Assembly: GCA_031261965.1 (NCBI GenBank)
Contig: JAISIP010000115.1
Location: 1 to 52,946, forward strand
Origin: Victivallales bacterium
GTDB lineage: Bacteria > Verrucomicrobiota > Lentisphaeria > Victivallales > Victivallaceae
Length of the DNA: 52,946 nucleotides
Reading direction: 5' to 3'
Shown here: positions 44,001 through 51,008 of the stretch, one piece after another
Layout of the letters: every line of letters starts with the position of its first letter
How positions within the stretch are numbered: position 1 is the stretch's first letter
Position numbers and translations under genes: made by a program
Notes under the pieces: generated by a model
What the model was told of the DNA's origin: nothing
The model's database searches: none
What the model saw: only the letters and a program-made list of their open reading frames with translations

Positions 44001-44243
44001 GACACATTCGCTCACTCGGTTCATGAAGTCCGCGCCGAGATATTCGGTCGCCAAACCGGTGCGGGAGTGCATGTGAAAGCCGCCCATGCCCATTTCTTTA
44101 AAAATATAAATCTGTTTTTTGAGTTCTTCCGCCTCAAGTTTACAGTTCCACGCCCAAAACGGAGTGTCGCGATAAAGTGCTTTTGGCGATGCGAAAAGTT
44201 GATCGAAGTTCTCATTGCGATCTTTTGCGTACAAGTTTTCCAT
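41094..44243 (-). CDS. GH106-like glycoside hydrolase (alpha-L-rhamnosidase type)
   Basis: 1049 aa with no signal peptide. N-terminal barrel blocks: TPFWAWNCKLEAEELKKQI, MGMGGFHMHSRTGLATEYLG, LYDEDRWPSGAAGG, and IPSIFTDEPQFTRKQS, with further blocks FSGHMMEERSLE and DWDWDFKGHKGHGDW. This order matches the large GH106-like hydrolases that are expanded in Lentisphaerota. A later part (about 470-600) has glutamine-amidotransferase-like folds, and the C-terminus has beta-sandwich domains (about 790-1000). The substrate is probably rhamnose-containing glycan, but subfamily assignment is uncertain. No transporter or regulator is adjacent. A GG...GGAA run shortly before the ATG is the only ribosome-site candidate. 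Confidence 0.7.
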   Translation of the reverse strand: MENLYAKDRNENFDQLFASPKALYRDTPFWAWNCKLEAEELKKQIYIFKEMGMGGFHMHSRTGLATEYLGADFMNRVSECVENAKKLDMLAYLYDEDRWPSGAAGGSVTRNPKFRARYLLFTPNRRTQKIDANNDNSGRFLAAYSVKLDPAGALERYRLIGEDDSPDADAEKFYAYLMVANPESWFNNQTYVDTLNPAAIQKFIDLTYEAYFRKFGKEFGHTIPSIFTDEPQFTRKQSLTFATEKCDARFPFTDDLPESYRTAYNCDLFATFPEVIWELPDGKFSLARYRYHDHVSERFTVAFADKIGEWCEKHNIVFSGHMMEERSLESQTAALGEAMRSYRSFQLPGIDMLCDSFEYVTAKQAQSASHQYGRGGVLSELDGVTDWDWDFKGHKGHGDWQAALGVTVRVPHLAWVSMAGEAKRDYPASINYQSAWYKKYSIIAEHFARVNTAMTRGKARVRVGVIHPIESFWLVFGPQDMTADRRNFLTETFEALIEWLLHGLVDFDLIAESLLPELSPVQSEKSFKVGEMAYDVVIVPPSITLRGTTLERLESFRQAGGRVIFTGDVPVCCDAVESDRVKKLAAQSEQITFNRNSVLHAIEKLRDVAVVKQDGYPLSNLLYQMREDKDARYLFIANTERIGRANPVMIKVRGLWQVIYLDTANGKQTPVLGRHENNWTIFEFPMYPHGSLLVKLLPSTQCQGSMIGVPLLNDKDIETATMLHLSGVIPISLDEPNVLLLDRPQWRLSGDGEWQKAEEILRLDNLCRASLGLPRRSGGIVQPYVHGKSTKVLGTLELLYTIETQIDVESPQFALEEPENAEIYLDGVRVPFNDNGYWVDRSLRTTPLPRLSVGQHELLVRIAYTESCNVERCFILGDFGVELLGDSARIIEPVRKLVWGDVTRQGLPFYGGNITYHCSFTQNEEQELLLRIPSRISGVEPGLCNTETAKEVPLCGYRGVLLDATLDGKEAGDLPFAPYQCELGKVAKGEHKLDLTLYGSRMNCHGAVHLAFRCHWAGPVAWRSNGDMFSYEYQLQPFGITHAPRLLKK

Positions 44244-44370
44244 TTCCGATACCTATTTTTAGGTGATTATCGAGTGATAAACATAGAATACCCGTTTTAT
44301 TGCGAAATTTCCATCACAATTCAATCAAAAAACCGCACAAAACAATCAAACCAACAAAGCTGAGTTTTCT

Positions 44371-44454
44371 AAAATCTTGGAAATCGTGTTATATTGTACT
44401 GTAAAAATCTTGGAAATCGTGAATATTGTCTATTTGAAAATCTTGGAAATCGTG
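44371..44454 (+). repeat. Three 18-bp direct repeats at 33-bp intervals (iterons)
   Basis: AAAATCTTGGAAATCGTG occurs perfectly at 44371-44388, 44404-44421 and 44437-44454. Starts are 33 bp apart, close to three helical turns, so bound proteins would lie on one face of the DNA. The last copy ends 19 bp before the ATPase ATG at 44474 and likely overlaps its promoter or leader. Confidence 0.9.
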
Positions 44455-44473
44455 TTTTTATTGGGAGAAGATC

Positions 44474-45826
44474 ATGAAGCGAAAAATCTATAACCAATTG
44501 CTTGACTGGAAAAGCAACGATGCTAATCGAACCGCATTGCTTATCGATGGGGCAAGGCGAATCGGTAAAAGTTATATTGTCAATGAATTCGCCAAAAAGG
44601 AGTACAAATCCCATATTTTGATCGATTTCAATCGGGTTTCTGCGGATATAAAAGACCTTTTTGAACGTCATCTAATGGATTTAGACACCTTCTTTTCTTA
44701 CCTTTCGGCATTCTTTAATGTGCAACTATATCCTCATGAGTCCTTAATTGTGTTTGATGAAGTACAGCTTTTCCCAAAAGCGAGAGCGGCTCTCAAATAT
44801 CTGATTGCAGATGGACGCTTTCACTTTATTGAGACTGGTTCGCTTATGTCGATCAACGCCAATACCAGCGAAATAGTTATTCCGTCGGAAGAGCGGCATA
44901 TAAAGATGTATCCATTTGATTTTGAGGAGTTTTTGTGGGCGATCGGCAATGAAACGCTTATGCCGGTTATTCGCGAAAATTTTAGCGCAATGCGTCCCAT
45001 GGGACAAATGTTGCATCGTAAAGCTATGGATTTCTTTCGCCAATATCTGATTATAGGTGGAATGCCTCAAGCACTTCAGGAATATGTCAATAGTCGAGAT
45101 TTTGAAAGAGTCGATGCGATAAAGCGTGACATTCTCACCTTATATCGGGCGGATATTGTAAAACATGCCAAAGGGTATGCGCGAAAAGTCGAAGCGATTT
45201 TTGATGAAATCCCGGCACAGTTGCAAAAGCATGAAAAGCGATTTAATTTGGCATCGCTGTCAAAAAATGCCCGCTTACGCGACTATGAGGATTCATTGTT
45301 TTGGCTGTCCGATGCCATGATTGTGAATATTTGTTGGAATTCATGCGCACCATCCATTGGGCTAAAGCAAAATATGGATAAAAGTACACTGAAATGCTAT
45401 ATGGCTGATACCGGGCTTTTGATCAGTCATACCTTTGACGAAAAAGGCATTGCAAACGAAGAGATTTATCGCAAATTACTTTCCGGCACGCTGGAATTCA
45501 ATGAAGGAATGATTATAGAGAACGTTGTTGCGCAAATGCTAAGTGCCGTCGGACATAAATTGTATTTTTACTCTAATTCAGGAAAAGACAACAACGCAGA
45601 GCGTATGGAGATAGATTTTTTAATTTCCAAAGCCAATATAACCAATCGTCATAATATTTCCCCCATAGAGGTAAAATCAGGTAAGAACTACACTTTTACC
45701 TCGCTTAAGAAATTTAGAAATAAGTTCCCGGCGCAGTTACACCAGCCATATCTTATCCACGCTCAAGATGTTATGCAAAAAGAGGGTTTTGCATGTATCC
45801 CGCTGTATATGACTCCTCTGCTGTAA
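44474..45826 (+). CDS. AAA_14/DUF4143 ATPase
   Basis: 450 aa. Walker A LLIDGARRIGKS, Walker B LIVFDEVQLFPKA, sensor motif FIETGSLMS; then a helical middle region and the DUF4143 C-terminal part with IEVKSGKNYTF and FYSNSGKDNNAERMEIDFLI (nuclease-like PD-(D/E)XK-type residues). GGGAGAAG lies upstream of the ATG. Such proteins are common in anaerobes of the gut; function is unproven, and a role in DNA handling or plasmid-like regulation has been supposed. The three iterons upstream suggest specific DNA binding. Its stop is near a MITE insertion. Confidence 0.88.
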   Translation: MKRKIYNQLLDWKSNDANRTALLIDGARRIGKSYIVNEFAKKEYKSHILIDFNRVSADIKDLFERHLMDLDTFFSYLSAFFNVQLYPHESLIVFDEVQLFPKARAALKYLIADGRFHFIETGSLMSINANTSEIVIPSEERHIKMYPFDFEEFLWAIGNETLMPVIRENFSAMRPMGQMLHRKAMDFFRQYLIIGGMPQALQEYVNSRDFERVDAIKRDILTLYRADIVKHAKGYARKVEAIFDEIPAQLQKHEKRFNLASLSKNARLRDYEDSLFWLSDAMIVNICWNSCAPSIGLKQNMDKSTLKCYMADTGLLISHTFDEKGIANEEIYRKLLSGTLEFNEGMIIENVVAQMLSAVGHKLYFYSNSGKDNNAERMEIDFLISKANITNRHNISPIEVKSGKNYTFTSLKKFRNKFPAQLHQPYLIHAQDVMQKEGFACIPLYMTPLL

Positions 45827-45832
45827 CCTAAT

Positions 45833-45915
45833 GGGTATCTCTAAAAACTCACCTTGAGTTACAAAATTGCCAGATTCGCAATTTTTAGCCAAGTTTCCTG
45901 TTCTTGGGGATACCC
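45833..45915. mobile_element. Medium MITE copy (83 bp) between convergent genes
   Basis: Starts GGGTATCTCTAAAAACTC and ends GGGGATACCC; flanked by TAAT on both sides (45829-45832 and 45916-45919). Its left and right halves match the two ends of copy B (40131-40297) joined without the middle, so it is an internally deleted derivative. The right TAAT and the last C of the element form the stop of the mutarotase gene. Confidence 0.85.
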
Positions 45916-46814
45916 TAATTCTTTACGCTGATTTTTTGGCTCAAGACATGTGTCTTGCCGGGAGGAATAACGCGGCGATCTTTAAAGGCGTTGGCAGCTT
46001 CAATGCAGACCATGGTATGAAATTCATCATCGTCCAAATATGGCATGGCATGGGCTTTGGCGATCCACGGATTCCAGACCACGGTCGAAGCACTGCCGGA
46101 TTTTTCCACCAAAATTGTCCGCTCAAACCCGGGGTCGTAAATCTCAATTGCCCCGGTGGTGTCAAAGTAGACTCGATCCACCTCGCGATTGATGATTATA
46201 TCGCCGTTTTGCACGCGATCGAACTTTTCCAAGCCAACGATGTACTCATTGTACATGGCTTGGTCAAGCCCTTTTATCGCGATTTTTTCCACCGCTTTGA
46301 CGTTAAAGTAGGGATGGAGCGCGTCGGTGATAACTTGTTCAGCAGGTGAACAATTCTTCATCGACAGCGTCATAAGCAAGCTTTTACCGATCACAAACTC
46401 CATGCGCAATTCAAACGGGAAAGCCACCGGCATGGCAGTGACATCTTCGGGGTGCAGCTCAAATGCAATTCGCGTGGCGTTGCTCTCGGAAGCGACTTCC
46501 GCAACTTGCCAATCCGAAAGTCGGGCAAAACCGTGCTTGGGTAACGCCGGGTCGGATGCCGAACCAAAATACGGCCAGCAAATCGGAACGCCGCCGGAGA
46601 TCGCTTTATTAGGCTCAAACACACTCCGTTTACTCATCCAAATCACCGGGAGTTCGCCGTTCGGAACAAACTTCATTAAGTGTGCGCCATGTAGACAAAT
46701 CTCCGCTTCCGCCTCGCTGTTTTTGATTTCCGCAGTGATAAAACCGCCCGAAATCAACTTAAAATTGATTGATTCGGAACCGAATTTCTTTTGTAACTCG
46801 TTGATATTACTCAT
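45915..46814 (-). CDS. D-hexose-6-phosphate mutarotase (YeaD-type aldose epimerase)
   Basis: 299 aa from ATG 46814, which has AAAGGAAAATATC upstream; a start at 46835 would be within the preceding gene. Galactose-mutarotase-like beta-sandwich: EICLHGAHLMKFVP, GGVPICWPYFG (Cys/Trp-Pro block), LPKHGFARLSDWQV with the catalytic His, TDALHPYFNV, VVWNPWIAKAHAM. YeaD-type enzymes interconvert alpha/beta glucose-6-phosphate or related sugars. The start overlaps the stop of the preceding unknown gene by eight bases. Confidence 0.88.
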   Translation of the reverse strand: MSNINELQKKFGSESINFKLISGGFITAEIKNSEAEAEICLHGAHLMKFVPNGELPVIWMSKRSVFEPNKAISGGVPICWPYFGSASDPALPKHGFARLSDWQVAEVASESNATRIAFELHPEDVTAMPVAFPFELRMEFVIGKSLLMTLSMKNCSPAEQVITDALHPYFNVKAVEKIAIKGLDQAMYNEYIVGLEKFDRVQNGDIIINREVDRVYFDTTGAIEIYDPGFERTILVEKSGSASTVVWNPWIAKAHAMPYLDDDEFHTMVCIEAANAFKDRRVIPPGKTHVLSQKISVKN

Positions 46815-47931
46815 CGATATTTTCCTTTTGCCCAACCGGGGTGAGCGGATACTTTCTTATGTTTGCCACGCCTACTGACCCGGCGAACAGTCCCTCCGCC
46901 GCCGAGTCGATTCTCAGACTGAATCCCTTTTTCGCCAACTGGCGATTTCCCCAAAGATAGAACGCCAAATAATCGTCGAAATCGAAGTGTTCAAGCTCCT
47001 TTTTGCCCGGTCGCTCCAAATGTGCCGCCGCAACGCAAATCCCTGTAGTAAGCCCTTTTACGCACAAATTAGACGCTCCGTGCCGAACAAAATCGCGAAA
47101 AATTCTCCGCGATGTTGCGGCGGTCAGGCAAGGACAACTCGCCGCCTTTTGATCAAGCTTGATTCGTTTGCCCGACTCGGGGAGCTTTGTCGTTGCGAAG
47201 TCAAGCACCGATTCCGTCGCGGGAACGGCGAAATCATCACCCGACAGCGACCACGCGAAACTGTTCTTAAACCGCCACGGACGTTTCTCAATCGTCGATT
47301 CCGGCGGGAAAGCAAAAATTTTGCGCGTTAACACCACGCCGGCGGCGGAGACCATTAGCGCGTATTCACCCTCAACTTCCGGCAAATGCATCGCGGCACG
47401 GTGTCTCCAAAGGTCGCCGCCGGCATTAAATTCCACACTGTTTTTATCGGCGGAAATCAAACGTACTGAAACGACAAGCTCGCGTCCGCGATAAATTTCC
47501 AACTCCTTTGAGTCAAGCTCGACTTTGCGAAATTCGCTCTCGCCGAAGACCAGATATTCCAGACGCTCCCACGTTCCCGGAAATACCACAGGTTCAAGCT
47601 CGACAGAGCTGACGATTCCGCGATTGACCGCGCCGATGTCCACTGTCCACGACGCAATTCCGGCAACCATTTGCAATTCTCGACCGACTCGGTATTCACA
47701 GCCGAACGGAATAATCGACTCCGATTCGATTGATGCCGAGAGTGCGTCAAGTGAATCGTGAGAACGCAAACGTTTGATTAACGCCCCGTCTTCTTTGAAA
47801 TTTCCGCAACGCGTGCGGCCGAGGCGCAATAGTGGACGCGACGCGGTTGCAAGCTCAAAAGCATATTCACCATCGGCAAACACCGTGCCGGTGAACCCCG
47901 GTCCGGCTATAATCTTTTTTGTTTCACTCAT
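46807..47931 (-). CDS. Hypothetical protein, 374 aa
   Basis: Start at ATG 47931, four bases after the nitroreductase stop; a start at 48060 would lie inside that gene. No strong ribosome site, so translation is probably coupled. No signal peptide or membrane helix. The sequence mixes beta-rich regions (VVFPGTWERLEYLVFGESEFRKVELDSKELEIYRG; EGEYALMVSAAGVVLTRKIF) with a C-terminal CxC-containing stretch (SCPCLTAATSRRIFRDFVRHG). It overlaps the mutarotase, which suggests a link to sugar metabolism. I recognise no family. Confidence 0.65.
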   Translation of the reverse strand: MSETKKIIAGPGFTGTVFADGEYAFELATASRPLLRLGRTRCGNFKEDGALIKRLRSHDSLDALSASIESESIIPFGCEYRVGRELQMVAGIASWTVDIGAVNRGIVSSVELEPVVFPGTWERLEYLVFGESEFRKVELDSKELEIYRGRELVVSVRLISADKNSVEFNAGGDLWRHRAAMHLPEVEGEYALMVSAAGVVLTRKIFAFPPESTIEKRPWRFKNSFAWSLSGDDFAVPATESVLDFATTKLPESGKRIKLDQKAASCPCLTAATSRRIFRDFVRHGASNLCVKGLTTGICVAAAHLERPGKKELEHFDFDDYLAFYLWGNRQLAKKGFSLRIDSAAEGLFAGSVGVANIRKYPLTPVGQKENIDE

Positions 47932-47935
47932 ACAA

Positions 47936-48445
47936 TCAGTCGATAATTTCAAAAATTTCATTCTCCGGCTTGCGCTGTAGCGGCAAAGCCTCCGACGCCG
48001 CATAACCCAAAGGCGCAATCGCCAAGGCACTCCACGGGGCTTCCAACTTAAGCGCATCATTCATCTTCTTTAGATCGTAAGCACACACCCAGCAAGTGGA
48101 AAGCCCCTCCGCCGTGGCGGCAAGCACCACATGCTCAAAGACAATACCCAGATCAATCTCGACAATCGTATGGTCGTCTCCTGCGCGTCGCCACGCGTTC
48201 TTGGTATCGCCCAGCGCAACTAAAATCACCGGGGCTTCGGGCAAAAACCGTTGCGGACACGCTTCGCAGATTGCGGCACGCAACTTCGCGTTGCGAATCG
48301 CCAAAATCTTGAACGGCTGCCGATTGCACGCCGTCGGGGCAAGCGACGCGGCATGGGCGATTTTTTTGAGCAACTCATTTGCAATCGGACGATCCGAATA
48401 GTGCCGAATACTCCGTCGATTTGAAACAACATCGTAAAAATCCAT
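47936..48445 (-). CDS. Nitroreductase-family protein
   Basis: 169 aa from the ATG at 48445 (GCGAGG upstream), with the FMN-binding N-terminus MDFYDVVSNRRSIRHYSDRPI, then SLAPTACNRQPFKILAI, and the C-terminal AATAEGLSTCWVCAYD and IAPLGYAASEALPLQRKP blocks. Nitroreductases are dimeric FMN flavoproteins reducing nitro groups, quinones or flavins with NAD(P)H. First gene of a small minus-strand unit nitroreductase - unknown - mutarotase. Confidence 0.9.
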   Translation of the reverse strand: MDFYDVVSNRRSIRHYSDRPIANELLKKIAHAASLAPTACNRQPFKILAIRNAKLRAAICEACPQRFLPEAPVILVALGDTKNAWRRAGDDHTIVEIDLGIVFEHVVLAATAEGLSTCWVCAYDLKKMNDALKLEAPWSALAIAPLGYAASEALPLQRKPENEIFEIID

Positions 48446-48628
48446 AATAACCTCGCTTTCGGTTAACAAAAGGGCATCCAAAATTCATCGGTTTGACAAT
48501 TTAGCCGAAAAGCAATGAGAAAGCAAATTTTCCTGCCGAATTTCTCGAAATTTTTCGTGCAAAACCCCAATCTGGATGTTATATTAAACAGTGTTTGAAA
48601 TTTATATAACGCACATCGGAAAATCTAA

Positions 48629-49393
48629 ATGTTGGCAAAACGCATTATTCCCTGCCTGGACGTGACCGGAGGGCGGGTCGTTAAAGGGGTTAATTTCGTC
48701 GGATTGATCGATGCCGGCGACCCGGTGGAAATCGCCCGGCAATACGACGAACAGGGAGCGGACGAGCTGGTTTTTCTCGATATCACCGCCAGCAGCGATG
48801 CCCGCGACACGATGATCGATGTGGTTGAACGCACCGCCCGTCAAGTTTTTATTCCGCTCACCGTTGGCGGTGGAATCCGCACCGCCGGGGACATTCGCAA
48901 AATGTTGCTCTCAGGCGCCGACAAGACCTCGGTGAACACCGCAGCGATCCTCCGCCCGGATCTGATTCGCGAAGGCGCGGAGCGATTTGGCAGTCAGTGC
49001 ATAGTTCTCGCCATCGATGCCCGCAAAGTTCCGGGTGAAGACCGTTGGATAGTTTACACTCACGGTGGTCGCAAGGCTACCGAACTCGACGCGGTTGAAT
49101 GGGCAGTACGCGGAGTTGAACTCGGTGCCGGGGAAATCCTCCTGACCAGTATGGACGCGGACGGCACTTGCGCCGGATACGATTGCGAACTCACACGCCG
49201 GGTTTCAGAGGCGGTTTCCGTCCCTGTGATCGCCTCCGGCGGTGCCGGGACGCTTGACCATTTAGCCGAAGTGCTTGACAAAGGCAAAGCCGATGCGGTT
49301 TTAGCGGCAAGTATTTTTCACTTTGGCACTTACACTATTCCAGAGGCAAAGAAATTTTTAAAAGGACACGGTATTCCGGTTCGTGAAGCATAA
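48629..49393 (+). CDS. hisF: Imidazole glycerol phosphate synthase subunit HisF
   Basis: 254 aa, the usual length. [20 protein letters not shown] contains catalytic Asp11; the second catalytic Asp is Asp130 in [12 protein letters not shown]-barrel phosphate-binding motifs [12 protein letters not shown] and [13 protein letters not shown]. It is the cyclase half of the HisF-HisH enzyme forming imidazole glycerol phosphate and AICAR in histidine synthesis. The other his genes are not in this window; it is followed at 12 bp by a malic enzyme, so the histidine pathway is dispersed here. Confidence 0.97.
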   Translation: MLAKRIIPCLDVTGGRVVKGVNFVGLIDAGDPVEIARQYDEQGADELVFLDITASSDARDTMIDVVERTARQVFIPLTVGGGIRTAGDIRKMLLSGADKTSVNTAAILRPDLIREGAERFGSQCIVLAIDARKVPGEDRWIVYTHGGRKATELDAVEWAVRGVELGAGEILLTSMDADGTCAGYDCELTRRVSEAVSVPVIASGGAGTLDHLAEVLDKGKADAVLAASIFHFGTYTIPEAKKFLKGHGIPVREA

Positions 49394-49405
49394 GGATAAT
49401 ACACC

Positions 49406-50746
49406 ATGACCAAAGAAGAACTCAAAGCGCAATCGCTTGCCTATCACCAGAACCCCACACCCGGCAAAATCTCCATGATCGCCTCCAAACCGTGCGACAC
49501 CGGCGCGGAACTCGCGTTGGCGTACACCCCCGGCGTGGCGCAACCTTGTCTTGAAATCAAAGAACACCCCGAAACCGTCTGGGAATACACCACACGCGGC
49601 AACCTTGTCGCGGTGGTCAGCGACGGTACGGCGGTTCTCGGTCTGGGCAATATCGGTCCGGAAGCTGGATTACCGGTAATGGAAGGCAAGGCGGTACTCT
49701 TTAAGCGGTTTGCCGATATTGACTCGATTCCTTTGTGCATCGGCAAAGTCTTCAACGAAAAAGGACGATCCGACGCAGCTAAAATCATCGAAACAGTCGA
49801 ACGTCTGGAGCCGACTTTCGGCGGGATAAATCTTGAAGACATCGGCGCACCCGCCTGTTTTGAAATTGAACAAACCCTAAAGAAGCGCATGAATATCCCG
49901 GTGTTTCACGATGATCAGCACGGTACGGCGATTATTTCGCTCGCGGCGATTATCAACGCACTTAAGTTGACCGGCAAAAAAATCGCAGAGTGCAAGTTTG
50001 CGGTAAATGGAGCTGGAGCGGCGGGAATTTCCTGCTCGCGTTTTTACATTACCGCCGGGGCGAAAAAAGAGAATTTTATCCTTTGCGATTCCAAAGGAGT
50101 AATTCACAAGGGACGTACCGATCTTAATGCGGAAAAAGCGGAATTCGCCGTCGAAACCGAGGCGAGAACTCTGGCGGACGCAATGAAAGGCGCGGATATT
50201 TTTCTCGGATTTTCCGCACCTAATTGCGTTACTCCGGAAATGGTCAAGACAATGGCTCCCAACCCGATCATCTTCGCTATGGCCAACCCGGTTCCTGAGA
50301 TTTTTCCCGATGTTGCGTTATCGGCCGGGGCGGCGGTGGTGGGAACTGGTCGGAGCGATTTCCCCAACCAGATCAACAACGTTCTCGGGTTTCCCGGCAT
50401 TTTCCGGGGGGCACTTGATGTGCGTGCCAAGGACATCAACGAACCGATGAAATTAGCCGCATCGCTGGCATTATCGGAGTTGGCGACTGAGGAAATCCCC
50501 GACGAAGTCAAAGCGCAACTGAAAATCGCCTACCCCGACGATGCCAAGTCCGGCATGTTCGACGGTAAAGTCGGCGAAATCAATATTCGTTGTGTGATTC
50601 CGAAACCGTTCGATCCCCGGGTCGTTCCCCGCGTGGCGCGTCGAGTTGCCGAGGCGGCGATGAAATCCAACGTAGCGCAACTGGAGATCACCGATCTTGA
50701 CGCTTACGAAAAAAGCGTCGCCGAACGCCTGCAATCCGGTCGCTAA
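49406..50746 (+). CDS. NAD(P)-dependent malic enzyme
   Basis: 446 aa. Catalytic N-terminal domain with [53 protein letters not shown] and [16 protein letters not shown], then the NAD-binding domain with [16 protein letters not shown] and FALANPVPEI-like [13 protein letters not shown]. It decarboxylates malate to pyruvate. It lacks the phosphotransacetylase domain found in MaeB, so it corresponds to the short form. NADP versus NAD use cannot be read with confidence. Confidence 0.93.
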   Translation: MTKEELKAQSLAYHQNPTPGKISMIASKPCDTGAELALAYTPGVAQPCLEIKEHPETVWEYTTRGNLVAVVSDGTAVLGLGNIGPEAGLPVMEGKAVLFKRFADIDSIPLCIGKVFNEKGRSDAAKIIETVERLEPTFGGINLEDIGAPACFEIEQTLKKRMNIPVFHDDQHGTAIISLAAIINALKLTGKKIAECKFAVNGAGAAGISCSRFYITAGAKKENFILCDSKGVIHKGRTDLNAEKAEFAVETEARTLADAMKGADIFLGFSAPNCVTPEMVKTMAPNPIIFAMANPVPEIFPDVALSAGAAVVGTGRSDFPNQINNVLGFPGIFRGALDVRAKDINEPMKLAASLALSELATEEIPDEVKAQLKIAYPDDAKSGMFDGKVGEINIRCVIPKPFDPRVVPRVARRVAEAAMKSNVAQLEITDLDAYEKSVAERLQSGR

Positions 50747-50756
50747 AAAAGCTTGA

Positions 50757-50814
50757 TGCGAGAAGGCAAAACCTTTTAGAGATACCTTTTAGGGAAAGTT
50801 TTTTCCTTCTCGCA
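50757..50814 (+). terminator. Hairpin after the malic-enzyme gene, carrying the 21-bp dispersed repeat
   Basis: TGCGAGAAGGCAAAAC (from 50757) pairs with GTTTTTTCCTTCTCGCA (to 50814), with two mismatches. It begins 11 bp after the malic-enzyme stop and could end its transcript, though no T-run follows the second arm. The loop contains a MITE-end-like stretch (TTTTAGAGATACCTTTT). Its left arm is the reverse complement of 6362-6382, so this is a repeat as well as a possible terminator. Confidence 0.5.
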
Positions 50815-50819
50815 CACTT

Positions 50820-50986
50820 AGAGCTTATCAACTAATAAACGAGAACGCTCTGACTTGCCCCGATGAGCCATTCACTTGTCGAAAAAAATCGTAGATATTT
50901 CTTCCAATATCCCCGATTTTTTTCAACTGCGCGACTGGTTGCCCGGTGCTTCGTCATAACATTTCCATTATTAGTTGATAAGCTCT
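50820..50986. mobile_element. 167-bp element with perfect 19-bp inverted termini
   Basis: AGAGCTTATCAACTAATAA at 50820-50838 and its perfect complement at 50968-50986 bound 167 bp between the malic-enzyme gene and the ABC-F gene. ACTT occurs at both outer flanks (50816-50819 and 50988-50991, with one extra base on the right), a weak target duplication. An internal palindrome (AAAAAAATCG...CGATTTTTTT) is also seen. No relation to the other MITE family. It has no ORF of note. Confidence 0.75.
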
Positions 50987-51008
50987 TACTTTTCCAAGAC
51001 TTACGGTG

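Noticed and set aside
44371-44454. Possible mini-CRISPR array (three 18-bp repeats, 15-bp spacers)
   Set aside because: Repeats and spacers are too short, there are no cas genes, and the position directly before a start codon fits an operator.
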